From Selaginella moellendorffii (lineage: Eukaryota; Streptophyta; Lycopodiopsida; Selaginellales; Selaginellaceae): 64,000 nt of DNA. Numbering within the stretch: position 1 is the first letter of the stretch; each line of letters starts with the position of its first letter. The stretch is taken from the NCBI RefSeq assembly GCF_000143415.4, contig NW_003314304.1:251418-315417 (forward strand), in the 5' to 3' direction. This document shows positions 45,873 to 56,600 of the stretch, piece after piece. Below the pieces are notes generated by a model, which did no database searches, was not told the DNA's origin, and saw only the letters and a program-made list of their open reading frames with translations. A program made the translations under genes and the position numbers.

Positions 45873-46465
45873 TGTAAGCTCTTGTGTTTGGACTTCCCGG
45901 GAGGTCACCCAACCCAGTACTATTCAAACCCAAAGACGCTTAACTCCAACTATCCCAAAACCCTTAACCAATTGGAAAAGGGGGTGCACTCTTGTTCATG
46001 GGCCCTTTCCCTCTATATTTGAACCCCATGGATCGTCTCTCGAGCCGTTCCCTTTGGTTGCTTACAATCCACCACGCTTCCCTGCAAGTTCACGCCCTCG
46101 TGAACGGAAGTTGAGAGCCGCAACTCTCCTGAGAGCCTCGCTCTCTTGACACCCTACCCCTCGGGTCGAGCCCAGTGGGAGCAAACTGGACTAGCCAGAT
46201 GTCAATCAATATGTGGTGTGATTCCCCTAGCCAACCAATAGAGTCGGACCCGAGACCTCTCTGATACCAAATGTAAGCTCCTGTGTTTGGACTTCCCGGG
46301 AGGTCACCCAGCCCAGTACTATTCAAACCCAAAGACGCTTAACTCCAACTATCCCAAAACCCTTAACCAATTGGAAAAGGGGGTGCACTCTTGTTCATAG
46401 GCCCTTTCCCTCTATATTTGAACCCCATGGATTGTCTCTCGAGCTGTTCCCTTTGGTTGCTTACA
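45873..46465 (-). mobile_element. Intact Cassandra-like TRIM, 593 bp
   Basis: Two LTRs (45873-46076, 204 bp; 46272-46465, 194 bp) begin TGTAAGCT and end GCTTACA on the plus strand. They flank a 195-bp non-coding interior with a primer site at 46259-46271 (TTTGGTATCAGAG in element sense) and a polypurine stretch at 46077-46092. A perfect 5-bp duplication acttg lies at 45868-45872 and 46466-46470. Each LTR carries a 5S rRNA-like segment (45890-45945 and 46289-46344: AGTTAAGCGTCTTTGGG and TGGGTGACCTCCCGGGAAGT in sense), including the parts used as RNA polymerase III internal promoter. This matches the Cassandra family. Confidence 0.9.
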
Positions 46466-46470
46466 ACTTG

Positions 46471-47062
46471 TTAGTGTTAAGAACCTTTATAATATTGAGC
46501 TTGGTCCTTCAATATTCACTAGGTGATAGCTTACCGTATTTGCCAAAACACTCTCGCTATCCCTCATGTATTAGATCTATTTAGTCCCATTGGTTATTAT
46601 GGGAAGTGTCTAGGTTTGCTAATTAGCATATCTATGGAATATAGAGATTGTTTTGAATATAATAGTGTTATTCTCTTATCAAAATTCATAGTTTAATATC
46701 ATTCTATATTTAGTAAGTTTTCGTGATTGTTCTAGAGACTAACTGCTAGGACCAAGTGAAAGCCTAAAGTGCGCATTCCTCTCAAGGGAGGGGCAAATTC
46801 CAAATGTATAATAGGGATAATAGGTAAGTCAGGAATGGCTGACCAACCTGAGGCATAGTCTAACTCCTTACTTAAGTGCCTATCTTTATTATGTGTTCGG
46901 CTTGGGTTTAAACCCAAGCTCTATACCATATTAGTTGGTGGAGTACCTATATTCTTACATTATACCATTAATATGCTAAAATAGTGCCAAACTCTATTTT
47001 ATATGTTGCTTTTTGCATTAAGATTCTAGAAGCTCTATAACTATTCTAATGCTCCTTGGTTT
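46471..47062 (+). repeat. Family B interior, distal, with a possible A-LTR fragment
   Basis: No gene. Around 46755-46845 the sequence (gtgaaagcctaaagtgcgc, then tataatagggataat) resembles family A LTR read in the opposite sense to A1 and A2, probably a short relic. Confidence 0.4.
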
Positions 47063-49336
47063 TATAAGACACAAATCTTTAACCCCCAATGTGGAGCCAA
47101 AAGGGTGCCACGTGGTAATGGCCAAAATTGAAGTTCAATAAGTGTAATACATTTGGACTAAAAGCTTTGACTCAAAAAGTCAAGAGTGGGAGTGGAACTC
47201 TCAATGAAATACTCAAGGAACAAGTACAAAGCAATAATAAACAAGTCTCTAGAAAGGGACACAAAAGAGACCAACACATGATAAATATTAGGACCGAACC
47301 CAAATCCAAGATGGAGTTTGAGAAGGAGCTTGTGATAAAGTCTAAAAAAGAATCCAAGAAAAAGGCTAAAAAAGAGTCCAAGATGAAGTCTAAAATGGAG
47401 TCTGAAAAGAAGTCAAAGATGGAGTTTGAGATGGAGTTTAAGATGGAATCTAAAAAGGAGTCTGAGATGGAGTCTAAGATCAATCTAAGATGGAGTCCAA
47501 AATGGGAGTTTGAGGCTAGGACCAAGGCTGAGATTGAGACCGAGATTGAGACTGAGACTAGGTCCGACACCAAGTCCGAGTTCAAGTTTGAGTCCGAGTT
47601 TGAGTCTGAGTTCAAGTTTGAGTCCGAGTTTGAGTCTGAGTTCAAGTCTAAGAGTGAAAGCCTAAAACAATTGTCTCCCAAACCCTAAGAGGTTTAATAA
47701 GTCCCTATGGGATAATAAGAGTGGAATTAGTTTGGCCAAGAAAAGCTAATGTGACTAATGAAGGTTATACTCATATGATAAGTGATAATAAAGCTATTAA
47801 GGAGTCCAAGATTAGAGTGAATATATATTGATAAGTGAGGTAACTTAATGAAGTGTTCAAGAGGTAACTCTAGCTCCCCAAGAAGATCAAATAGTCAATG
47901 TTCCCAATCTAAGTGTGGGTGGCACTATCTACTTGGATACCATATATGCCTCCTCAGGGTTGGGGCACTATAATAGCAGAGGGTGGGGGAGTACCCATGA
48001 GGTTTATGTTAAGCTGCAATCTTTCAAAATATTGTTTTAAAGTCTTGGACCATAAAAAGAAAGAGGAGTGGTCCTTTGGCTTAATGACCAAGCATATGTT
48101 ACATAGTGAGGAAGTCTCAAAGGTTAGTGGGGTTTAATGGATGGGCATTTAGGCCTTGGATCAATAGTGGTGTTGGCAACTGTAATGCATGTGATCATGG
48201 GATGAGATTTGGATATACTGTCACCGTGGATCCTTGGAACATTGGGAGATAAATGGGGATAAAATAGCCACTAAAGGCTCTCTCATCAAGCAATTGCCCC
48301 TTTTCCAGTTGGCTTAAGGGGAGAGAGATAAGGTGCGCTACAGTTGGTATCGGAGCAAATGGCACGGGTTCGATTCCCATTGATTAGTGGCTACTTAAAA
48401 GTATAATATACCCTTGAGCAAGGTATATTCCTACCCCTAAATTTGAAATCGTACGTATTGGGCATCCATGCGTACGTCCTTCCTCTTGTGTGGAGTATCT
48501 ACGGACGAAGGTATCCACTATGGGACTGCGGTACGGGTGGATGACTAGTTGCCTCACATGGAATAGCTAGTCTACACTAGTCAATAGTCAATGAGGACAT
48601 TGACATCTCTTAAGGGGGGGTGAGTGTAGCGCATGTGATCATGGGATGAGATTTGGATATACTGTCACCGTGGATCCACTCAGCGCATGTGATCATGGGA
48701 TGAGATTTGGATATACTGCCACCGTGGATCCACTCAGCGCATGTGATCATGGGATGAGATTTGGATATACTGTCACCGTGGATCCTTGGAACCTTGGGAG
48801 ATAAATGGGGATAAAATAGCCATTAAGGGCTCTCTCATCAAGCAATTGCCCCTTTTCCAGTTGGCTTAAGGGGAGAGAGATAAGGTACGCTACAACAAGC
48901 ACTACCATGGACAAAAACAGACTTAGTAGGGACTAAATAATGGATATTGAAAAATTGTGTTCCCCATATTTTGGGGCATTCTAAGGATGTTAAAATGAGG
49001 TTATGGGATAACCACTTATAGATGAATGGCTCAATCTCAAAAAGATAGAACCGTGTTGCAAATGGTCTTGGATTATTAATGAATCAAGGGTAAATGGATA
49101 TAACCTTAGTGTAACAGGTTAAGATGTCAATAGTTCCTTTGGATGTTAGAAGTGAGATTGGACATATGGAGCATTTATACTAAATGTGAAGCTAATATGG
49201 TCTTGAGATCACATATAGGGAAAAGCAAGTACCCCAATGCAAATAAAGACCTTTAGAGTTTATGAGTAAGATTCCTCCAAATGGTCATAGGTATGGTTAA
49301 GTGAGTAAAATAGAATGGAAAACTTAATCATTTATA
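47063..49336 (+). repeat. Family B 3' LTR
   Basis: Starts tataagacacaaatct and ends aatcatttata. It is interrupted by a TRIM at 48181-48894. The simple repeat at 47310-47680 consists of GAGTCTAAGATGGAG-like units; the 186-codon ORF over it, rich in Lys, Glu and Ser, is a product of this repeat. Confidence 0.72.
48181..48894 (+). mobile_element. Second TRIM family, 714 bp
   Basis: The 5' LTR 48181-48342 (162 bp, tgtaatgcatgtgatc to gtgcgctaca) is followed by a primer site TGGTATCGGAGC (48345-48356, one change from the initiator-Met consensus). The interior is about 280 bp and non-coding, ends in a G-rich polypurine tract (taaggggggg), and meets the 3' LTR 48625-48894 (270 bp). The 3' LTR is exactly 108 bp longer because a 54-bp unit is present three times instead of once. 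No clean target duplication. No 5S-like sequence, so it is not Cassandra. Confidence 0.85.
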
Positions 49337-50720
49337 AGTTATATGTTTAGGAATTTGACTTTATACCTTCATTCAGTGCCCAAAGCCTTGAACCTCGGGA
49401 TCCACTCTATTGCCCTTGACGCACGTGTCTAAAGGTTTAGTTCCACTCTATGGTTATTCTATGGCAAATCACCATAGGGTATGGTGAAAACCATGTACAT
49501 TACACTCATAACTTTTTCTTAGATTACATTGAAAGCAATGCAAACGTAAATTTAAGATTTAGTGAAGTTAAGTCTAAGAAAAGAGTTATTAAAGATGAAG
49601 GATCAAGCACATAAATCATCTTTTCTCCTCTAAGAAACACATAATTTATCTTCTTTCTTACAGAAAATGATTTATAATGAGATGTGATTGTATTACTTAT
49701 ATTTACATCATGCAATCAAAAGTCCCTATTTCAATGCATATAGGTTATGGCGATTTTACAAGTGGTATGTTCTAAGGTGGATAACCTAAAACTCTTAACT
49801 GATTAAAAAAAAAGGTGCATTCTTATTCATGGACTTTTTCCTTTTATATTTCCTTAGCATATATATTCACAGGTTAAGTTCTACTACATGGTTATGCTAG
49901 TAAAGTATTATAAGATATTTAGTGTCATAATAGTTTGATTTTCATCTTCTCTCATTTCAAGTTTCTTTTGAAATAATCTTGTTCTATTTTTTTCATTTTA
50001 TCTTGCTTAGTATGTATCATAACATAATTCTAAATGCTCCTTAGTGGCACAAAGATAACTTAACCTATCTTTAAATTATATATTGACTATAGGAAATAGA
50101 AATACCATATTCAGAAATAGGATTCTTGATACCTAAAATAAATATCTTATATATATACATATATATAAAATAATTAAATAAAATGTTATTTTTATTTTGA
50201 AAGAGAAATATATATTAGATATTAGATACAATAAATAAAATATATTAATAATTAATTAATATTATATAAAATTTGAATACAAATACATACATATAAAGCT
50301 TATAGAAAGGATAAAAGTATTTGAGTCCCCAAACTTAAAGTCCTTAAGAAACTGAAGCAAAATATTATTAATTTATTTTATGCTTGAAGACTATTTATGG
50401 TATTTTTATTTTAAAGAAAATGTTAAAGTAAGAATTTCCAGTATGACTTTAATCTCTTTATTAAATAATATTCAGAAAGACATTTTATATACTGGTAAAT
50501 TAGATTTTTAAAATTTTATTATTGACACAATATATAAATTGAAATATATTTTCATTAACTACTGCCTAGATAGAAAAAAGAGAACTCAAGAATTATGTTG
50601 TGGGTCTTTTTAATAATTCTTTGAAATATCAATTATACTTGTCAAATATCTATATCATCAAATGATAAAAATAATTTATATAATCTCAAAAATCAGACTA
50701 CAGTTTATCATGATTTTCAT
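49337..50720. other. AT-rich intergenic DNA with old repeats
   Basis: Positions 49430-49770 repeat sequence from the start of the window. Around 49785-49850 there is a decayed Cassandra-like LTR piece (aaaaaggtgcattcttattcatgg). From 50100 the sequence is very AT-rich with no gene. Confidence 0.45.
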
Positions 50721-51044
50721 ATGAAATCATTCAATAAAACTAGAGATAATAAATTAGATGATTATGATTGGAAGCCTGATATGATTTCAGGTGTGAGAAC
50801 ATGTAATACATATGGAAATGCTATAGTATGGCGCTATAGCTATGATTTCAAAAGTAAAGATTTTGATCATACATTTTATCAAGAATGCCATTTTTATTTA
50901 CATAACACTTATTTTATTGGTGTAACATTTAATGGCGAGGGATTATTTGAAACAACAGGTTGGTATGGATGGCAAAATTGGGCTTTTACAGGACATTGGG
51001 AGAGAAGAAACACACAAACTGTGAAATTTCTTGCTGGATATTAA
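50721..51044 (+). CDS. Unrecognised small or partial protein
   Basis: A 107-codon frame (MKSFNKTRDNKLDDYDWKPD to VKFLAGY) stands out in very AT-rich DNA because its amino-acid composition is balanced and aromatic-rich: SGVRTCNTYGNAIVWRYSYD, ECHFYLHNTYFIGVTFNGEG, GWYGWQNWAFTGHWERR. It looks like a beta-rich domain with two cysteines. No signal peptide is present in this frame, so it could be the last exon of a secreted protein whose earlier exons are lost. I do not recognise the family. Confidence 0.45.
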   Translation: MKSFNKTRDNKLDDYDWKPDMISGVRTCNTYGNAIVWRYSYDFKSKDFDHTFYQECHFYLHNTYFIGVTFNGEGLFETTGWYGWQNWAFTGHWERRNTQTVKFLAGY

Positions 51045-51610
51045 AGAACATTTAACTCTAAATAAAAAATATATAATACTTAACAATAAAAGTTCTTAAA
51101 TGAATATTTGAATAATATTATAAATTATTTATGTAAAATACCATTTTTATTTAAAAATGAATATGAATAAAAGAAAATTTAACTTTTACACACATTACTA
51201 TTTCTACATAATTCTCTGTGGCAGCAAAAAATGTATTAAAAGACTAAAACACCCTTTTACCACTTCAAGAAGAAGCACTAGAAAAAGGTACCACTTCAGT
51301 ACCACTAATTATCTTACAACAAGGCACCTTAGGGATTACAAATTTTCATATTACACCTAAAGGCTTGTATCCTCTACTTTACTTAGAAGCATTAGTAGAG
51401 TGGCCAAATGCCATCATCCCCAAGGTAAACCCACCCTCAGCTCAAGCTTCCTTCCTGTGTTTGTTCCTGTAGTATGTACCTCTTTCTCTCCATGTATATA
51501 TAGTATATAACACTCTTCAAATTTATACCAGCGTCATCTCTCCTAGTAATCCAATAATATTATACTTATATTTATATGTATATGTATGTATGTATGTATA
51601 TGTATGTATA

Positions 51611-51649
<39 letters not shown>

Positions 51650-53060
51650 GTATATGTGTATGTATATATATATGTATGTATATATATATATATATGATTA
51701 AGAATTTTCTAAAAAATAAATTTCCTTCTTTATATAATTAGAGATTAAGTTTGCCTTTATTTTTTGATGATTTAACAATTACCAATTTATTTTTTATATT
51801 ACTTAATCAGTACAAAATATCTTTACTTTTTCTTAAGGATTTGTGTTATGGTGCCATATAAGTTCATATGGTGATTAATATGGCTAAATTGTGTCAATAA
51901 GGGCTCTCCACTTTCCAATTTACTTAAGTGAAGACAGATAAAGTCCATTACATATATTAAGGAGAAAAATTCAACTTATTAGTAACAAAAATGTTTCTTT
52001 CACCAAACTCCAATTGGGCAGTAAAACAGCCTAGAGTGAGTTACAGCTCAAAGTTTTAGCTAGGAAAAGATATTAATAAGAAAACCTAATTATGAGCATC
52101 TACTTTGGTATATGGTATATTACTATGCCCTAATATCATAAAAACCTTAGCTTGAGAGATTTATCTAAACTCATGACATCAATTTTAAATTTGATTTTTG
52201 TGTGGCCAACACCCTGATAACATGGATGCTTGGAAGTATAGGGCATAAGAAGGCTCCATGCCAACAGTTTGAGAACAGAAATTTCTCTAAATTAAATGCT
52301 ACTTCTCTTGTTTCTCTCCTCTTGGCATTGCTATGGATTCACAATCTAGTGATTTTTTTAATAGTGTAAAGTTTAACCAGATATACTACTCATTATTTTT
52401 ACTAATCTTGCACTGCAACTTTGCATCTTTTTATTCTTCATTAGTTCAGCAAGCCTGTCGTAAGTTTTCTGGCCCTTTCTTGTGTTAAAGGCTTTTTAGG
52501 CAGCAACTTTGGAGAGCTTATGAACTAGCTTGATTTAATCAGACAAGCTGGCCAAGCCATGAGCAATAATTCAGGTTTTGTGAAATAGAGATATTGAATG
52601 CTTTATGATGCCTTGGCTTTGCAATTAATACAATAAGTTCTTGAACTAGACTACAAATATTAGTCCCTTAAACTTCCTTTTGATGTATAGGAGCATCTTA
52701 CAAAATTGTTAATATTATTATTGTAAAACTGTTTTTTTAGTGTATATAAGACTAGTAATAAATCAGTAAATCAATCAAGCTACGGTGCTCAATAATTATT
52801 CTATTTGTATATGACTTCAATAGATATAAACAAACACTAGTGCTAAATGCAAGGGCAGTCAAAATTGCTTCACTAATAATAGATGACTTCAAAATCCAGT
52901 AGCAAAAGATCATCAAGCCCTTGAACCCACTATCACATCCAGTGATGAAAATGTAGCTGATCTTAGTTCTTACTTGACTTTCAAGACAAATGCAAACTTG
53001 ACTTAGCCATTTTCCCAAGAGTTTTCCCTCAATGGTGACCATCATTCGTCACACCTCTAT
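51045..53060. other. Intergenic AT-rich DNA
   Basis: Contains a TATG/TATA microsatellite at about 51565-51695 and a possible eroded LTR of the second TRIM family at about 51840-51952 (aagggctctcc...cttaagtgaagacagataaag). Otherwise I see nothing. Confidence 0.45.
51565..51695 (+). repeat. TATG/TA microsatellite
   Basis: About 130 bp of alternating tatatgtatg and tatata units. Confidence 0.9.
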
Positions 53061-55356
53061 ATCTATACGATACAACCTTTTTGTCAACGAAACCGTGTCT
53101 TTCATACAGTGCCTTTGTCGGTCTACAACCCAAAAGAGTAGATTAATATTATTTGATCAAATAGTAGATCAATCACTCTGAATGATTGTTTCGTGTATAA
53201 CGAGTTGACTTCACTCTATGTATCGAAATCGCTGCCTGCATGTATACGTTGAGGCTACCGCCATACGCCATGTAGGTGCTGAAAGCAAGACTAGGACATA
53301 AAGCATTCGAACAGACAGCCTGATTGTCGTTGAATCCTGATATCAAGATTAAAGATGGATCTTCAAATGATCCGTAGATCTTTTGCTTTAAAATTGCTCT
53401 TCTCTCTCCATCAGACTATAGCCAGGCTATGGAGTTGCAAGAGACGCATAAAAACCATATAAAAAAGCATACATATTGAGGCAGATGTTGCGTCCTGCGT
53501 GCATGGACAAAAGACCATAGAGAAGTACTTTTGCGTTCCAATTCAAATACCGCAAATGTTGAAATCAAAACTTGACTGGTTCCGTCTTGACGAACACTCC
53601 ATTGATTCGGTGCAAGCGCGTGGACCTGACCCAAAGGCTTGATCAACTGTGAGGATCTCACAATCACCGAGGACTTTGCGAGCAACATGGATGAACTTTT
53701 TTGTCTAATATGCCGTATGTGTAGTCGCCGTACGGGGACTAAGTTTCTTATGAAGAAACCGTAACATAGGTAATAAGGAGATTGACATAGAGCTAGAGGT
53801 TGCAGGCAGCTCATTGTTGAATCAATCAGGATCAAGCAATCCAATCAATCAACATTTCAGCAGGTTGCAGCATAGCACCACCACCCAAGGCGCAACCAGT
53901 TTTGCAGAAAAAACTCTATATTCCAGCAACTTACAAGCCAAAAGACAGGCATTGAATGCACAACCTCTAAAAGAAGTCCCTAGCCTTTAAATTCAATGCT
54001 CCCGGGAATATCCCCCACACGTTACGTAGGGCATATTCGTGACTTGAAGAGCCCTAAAAAATAAGTTTAAACAGAGCACGGGAAGTCGCGGGAAGCGGAA
54101 ATTGATGACAAAAACCACCCATAACGCGAAGGATTGATTGATCACATCCCCTGGCTGCAGCGTTGCATTGTCGTTTCGATCGATCGATTGAATTGAATTG
54201 ATTGTGAGGAGATGAAACGAAATGGAAATGAATTTCATCCGGCTGGCGAGCGCGAGACTGGCGATCGACACGTCGGGTCGGGTGTTAGTTTTTTTCTTTC
54301 TTTCTTGTCTCGGTCTTGATTAAGATGTTCATGGAAGCATGAAGAGAATCAACTCTGTGCTTGATCAGCACGCTAATCGGCAAGAACAAGTCACAGATTC
54401 TCCAAAGTTTTCGACAATCCGCAAACAAATAAAATACGGACAAAAGAAATGTACGTGAATGTATTGTATGGTGTCAAAGACTTGCTATGTACAGCCTACG
54501 TTGTTGTAGTTCTTCTGGCAATCAATCAACATCATCTGCGCTCTTGTCGCAAATTCGAAGTTTTCCTTCGCTTGATGCCTTGCTTGCGACTGTGAGCCGA
54601 ATGATCCATCCACGAAGAAGCGAATCGAAACGATATCAGTCTCATATCATAAGATCGCGTGCTGGGCGGAGAGGAGAAATCACAGCCCAGAAGAACAGAG
54701 AAGAGGAGAGCCGAGAGAGCTGAGAGAAGAGATCACGATCATGATGAGAGGAATCAGAGATAAGGGATGGAAATTTTTCCCTCGCTCTCTCTCTTTCTCT
54801 CGATTAAATGCCTGTGCTGCTGTTGCAGCTGCCGTTCTCACGTCGCGATCAATCAACGAATGTGATATCAGAGATGGCTCCCCTTCGATTTCTTTCTTTC
54901 TTTCTTTCTTTTTTTTTTCTTTTTTGGCTCCTCTGGAGAGCACAAGAAGCTCAAAAACCCTGCCCTGCCCTGTTCCTGCCGCTCAGATTGTGTGTGGCTG
55001 CCTCTTCCCAAAACAGCTCCCTTTCTCACTTTGACCGATGTCTTCTTTCAAATTTGCGAAGCTCTGGATCAATCCCAGCCTTGATTGGCTGATTTGATTG
55101 ACACTGGGATGGAGTGAATGATTCGATTGAGCCCCATTATCCTCAATTCCAGGCCGCCTTGAAGATCTCTCCAGAAAATTCCCCTGTTCTTCCACTACTC
55201 CCTCTCAGAAACCACCAAACCAAGAAACAAAAAAAGCGAAAATGGATGAATCAATCCCCTCCCAGCCTCGATCTGGACAATTCGCCTCACTCTATTCCCA
55301 CATTCCTAGCCTTTCCCCAAGGATCAAGCAAAAAATCTGTGACTCTATCGCGCTTT
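53061..55356. other. Intergenic, downstream of the CLE gene
   Basis: No gene recognised. The right part (54700-55356) probably contains the 3' untranslated region of the CLE gene. It includes a TTTC/T-run at 54893-54923. Several overlapping ORFs on both strands have biased composition and no family features. Confidence 0.4.
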
Positions 55357-55689
55357 TCATCTATTGTGGAGAGGATTTGGACCTGTGGGAACGAGCCTCT
55401 TGTTGGACGTGAAGGAGCTGTCCGAGGGAGGGCTACACTCCGCGCCTATGCTGCCCTGATCGCAATCCTCAGCTGGATGATTCGAATCGGGGCTCTGTGC
55501 CGGCGGCAGCGCCACTTCCAAGAGATCCATCCGATTTTGGTGGTGGTGGCTCTGGAGGAGATTGGAAGAAGATGGCAACAATCTTGGAGCTTCTCGCGCG
55601 TGGCTGCTGTGACTCGAGAGGAGAAGAACGAATAGAGTGACGAGGAGGAGGAGGAAGCTCCTCCTCCAGTGGAGCAGGACGAGGATCAT
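55357..55689 (-). CDS. CLE-family signalling peptide precursor
   Basis: A 110-residue intronless precursor with the standard CLE layout. A hydrophobic signal peptide (residues 1 to about 31, with LLLLVTLFVLLL) is followed by a variable, Ser/Pro-rich middle and a C-terminal dodecapeptide RLVPTGPNPLHN (residues 98-109) with one Arg after it. The motif carries the conserved Pro at 4, Gly at 6, Pro at 7 and 9, and His-Asn at 11-12; in this family Pro4 and Pro7 are commonly hydroxylated and the peptide is released into the apoplast to act on leucine-rich-repeat receptor kinases in meristem and vascular control. A basic residue precedes the motif, as in processed CLEs. No CLE number is given because I cannot align it. 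The overlapping plus-strand frame 55114-55635 is a shadow. Confidence 0.93.
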   Translation of the reverse strand: MILVLLHWRRSFLLLLVTLFVLLLSSHSSHAREAPRLLPSSSNLLQSHHHQNRMDLLEVALPPAQSPDSNHPAEDCDQGSIGAECSPPSDSSFTSNKRLVPTGPNPLHNR

Positions 55690-56600
55690 ACTGTTGTCGT
55701 TAATGGTCTTTTTTGTTGCGTTGCGGCGAGGGGATGCGATGCGATGCTCTGCTCCACGGCTGATCTGGGCTGTCGGCTGGCTGCTGAGATTTCCAAATCC
55801 AGATCTGTCGGCTGGGGCGATTCGCCCTCCGGCGACGTGGGCGCTGCTCGATTTGGAGAATTGGGGTGGAAATTCTCGAGCTCTGCGTCGAAAGAAGGTA
55901 GCCTAGAGATCTCGAGAGCCGCAATTGCAAAGAGAGAAAAGAAGAGGAAAGTATAGAGAATGGCTCCTAGGAGGAGGAGGAGGAGGAGGAGAGGAGAGCT
56001 CTATCTCTCTCTCTCTCTCTCTCGCTCTCTATCTCTCTCTTTCTCTCTCTCGACAAGAGAGAGATTGCTTACAAGCTCACCAAAGCAGCCATCGCTGTTG
56101 TGGGTGCGCAGTGGACCAAAGGATGCAATGCAAGTAAGCAAGAGCAGCACACGCAGCTAGCGCTGAGCATCACATCCAAAAGAGAAAACGCACTCCTGCC
56201 GCGACTGCTGCTACTGCTACTGCTGCTGCTGCTGTTTCCTCTGCCACTGCTGTTCCTCGGCGAGACCATGACCACCATTCCCAGAGATTATAAACAAAAC
56301 AAGCCCACGCCCGCAGCTTCCACCCCTCCCCTCCCTCTCGACTTTTCCTTTTCAAAGTCAGACCGAAGGAGATCGATCGATCGAGCCGGATATGTACAAA
56401 AGCGCGAGAGGGAAAGAAGATTTGCTGGATGGACGACTCCAAGTTATATATCCCTGGACAAAACACGAATCGCTCGCTCGCTTTTGATTCCTGCGCTGGC
56501 TCGTTTTGTCTCCCTGCTGAAAATCTCTCCCCCCCTTTTCTTCCCTGGCTTTTCCTTGCAGAGCACTTCTCCCTCTCGCTACAAAGGTTTATATTTTAAA
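55690..56600 (-). promoter_or_regulatory. CLE 5' untranslated/promoter region with microsatellites
   Basis: Upstream of the CLE start. It holds a CT microsatellite (about 56000-56052), a GGA tract (55971-55994) and a CTG/CTA-triplet tract (56202-56233). CT/GA tracts are common in plant 5' regions. The long ORFs here are composed of these tracts. Confidence 0.5.

Larger units (their letters stand above)
14204..49336 (+). mobile_element. Family B LTR retroelement (LARD-like), heavily nested
   Basis: The two outer LTRs in the same orientation are 14204-15878 and 47063-49336. The interior has no recognisable gag or pol of its own. The interior at 45175-45600 matches the inverted sequence 21120-21580 beside another B LTR, so it is a genuine family component. 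Later insertions are a Cassandra-like fragment, A2 with its own contents, an intact Cassandra-like element and a second TRIM. The outer flanks gttag and agtta do not form a clean duplication, so the LTR pairing rests on orientation and interior similarity. Confidence 0.6.

Noticed and set aside
47128-47688. A 186-codon Lys/Glu/Ser-rich ORF
   Set aside because: Same simple repeat in the family B 3' LTR; no domain and no conservation of frame between copies.
48343-48376. tRNA gene (B-box-like gggttcgattccc)
   Set aside because: There is no cloverleaf; the upstream part is the retrotransposon primer-binding site.
52752-53045. ITGCDSGF on the minus strand, as in retinol-dehydrogenase-type reductases
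   Set aside because: Only this short match is visible; the sequence after it does not continue the fold in any frame. It may be a chance match or a very old relic.
55114-55635. A 173-codon plus-strand ORF
   Set aside because: It overlaps the CLE precursor on the opposite strand and has no family features or signal peptide.
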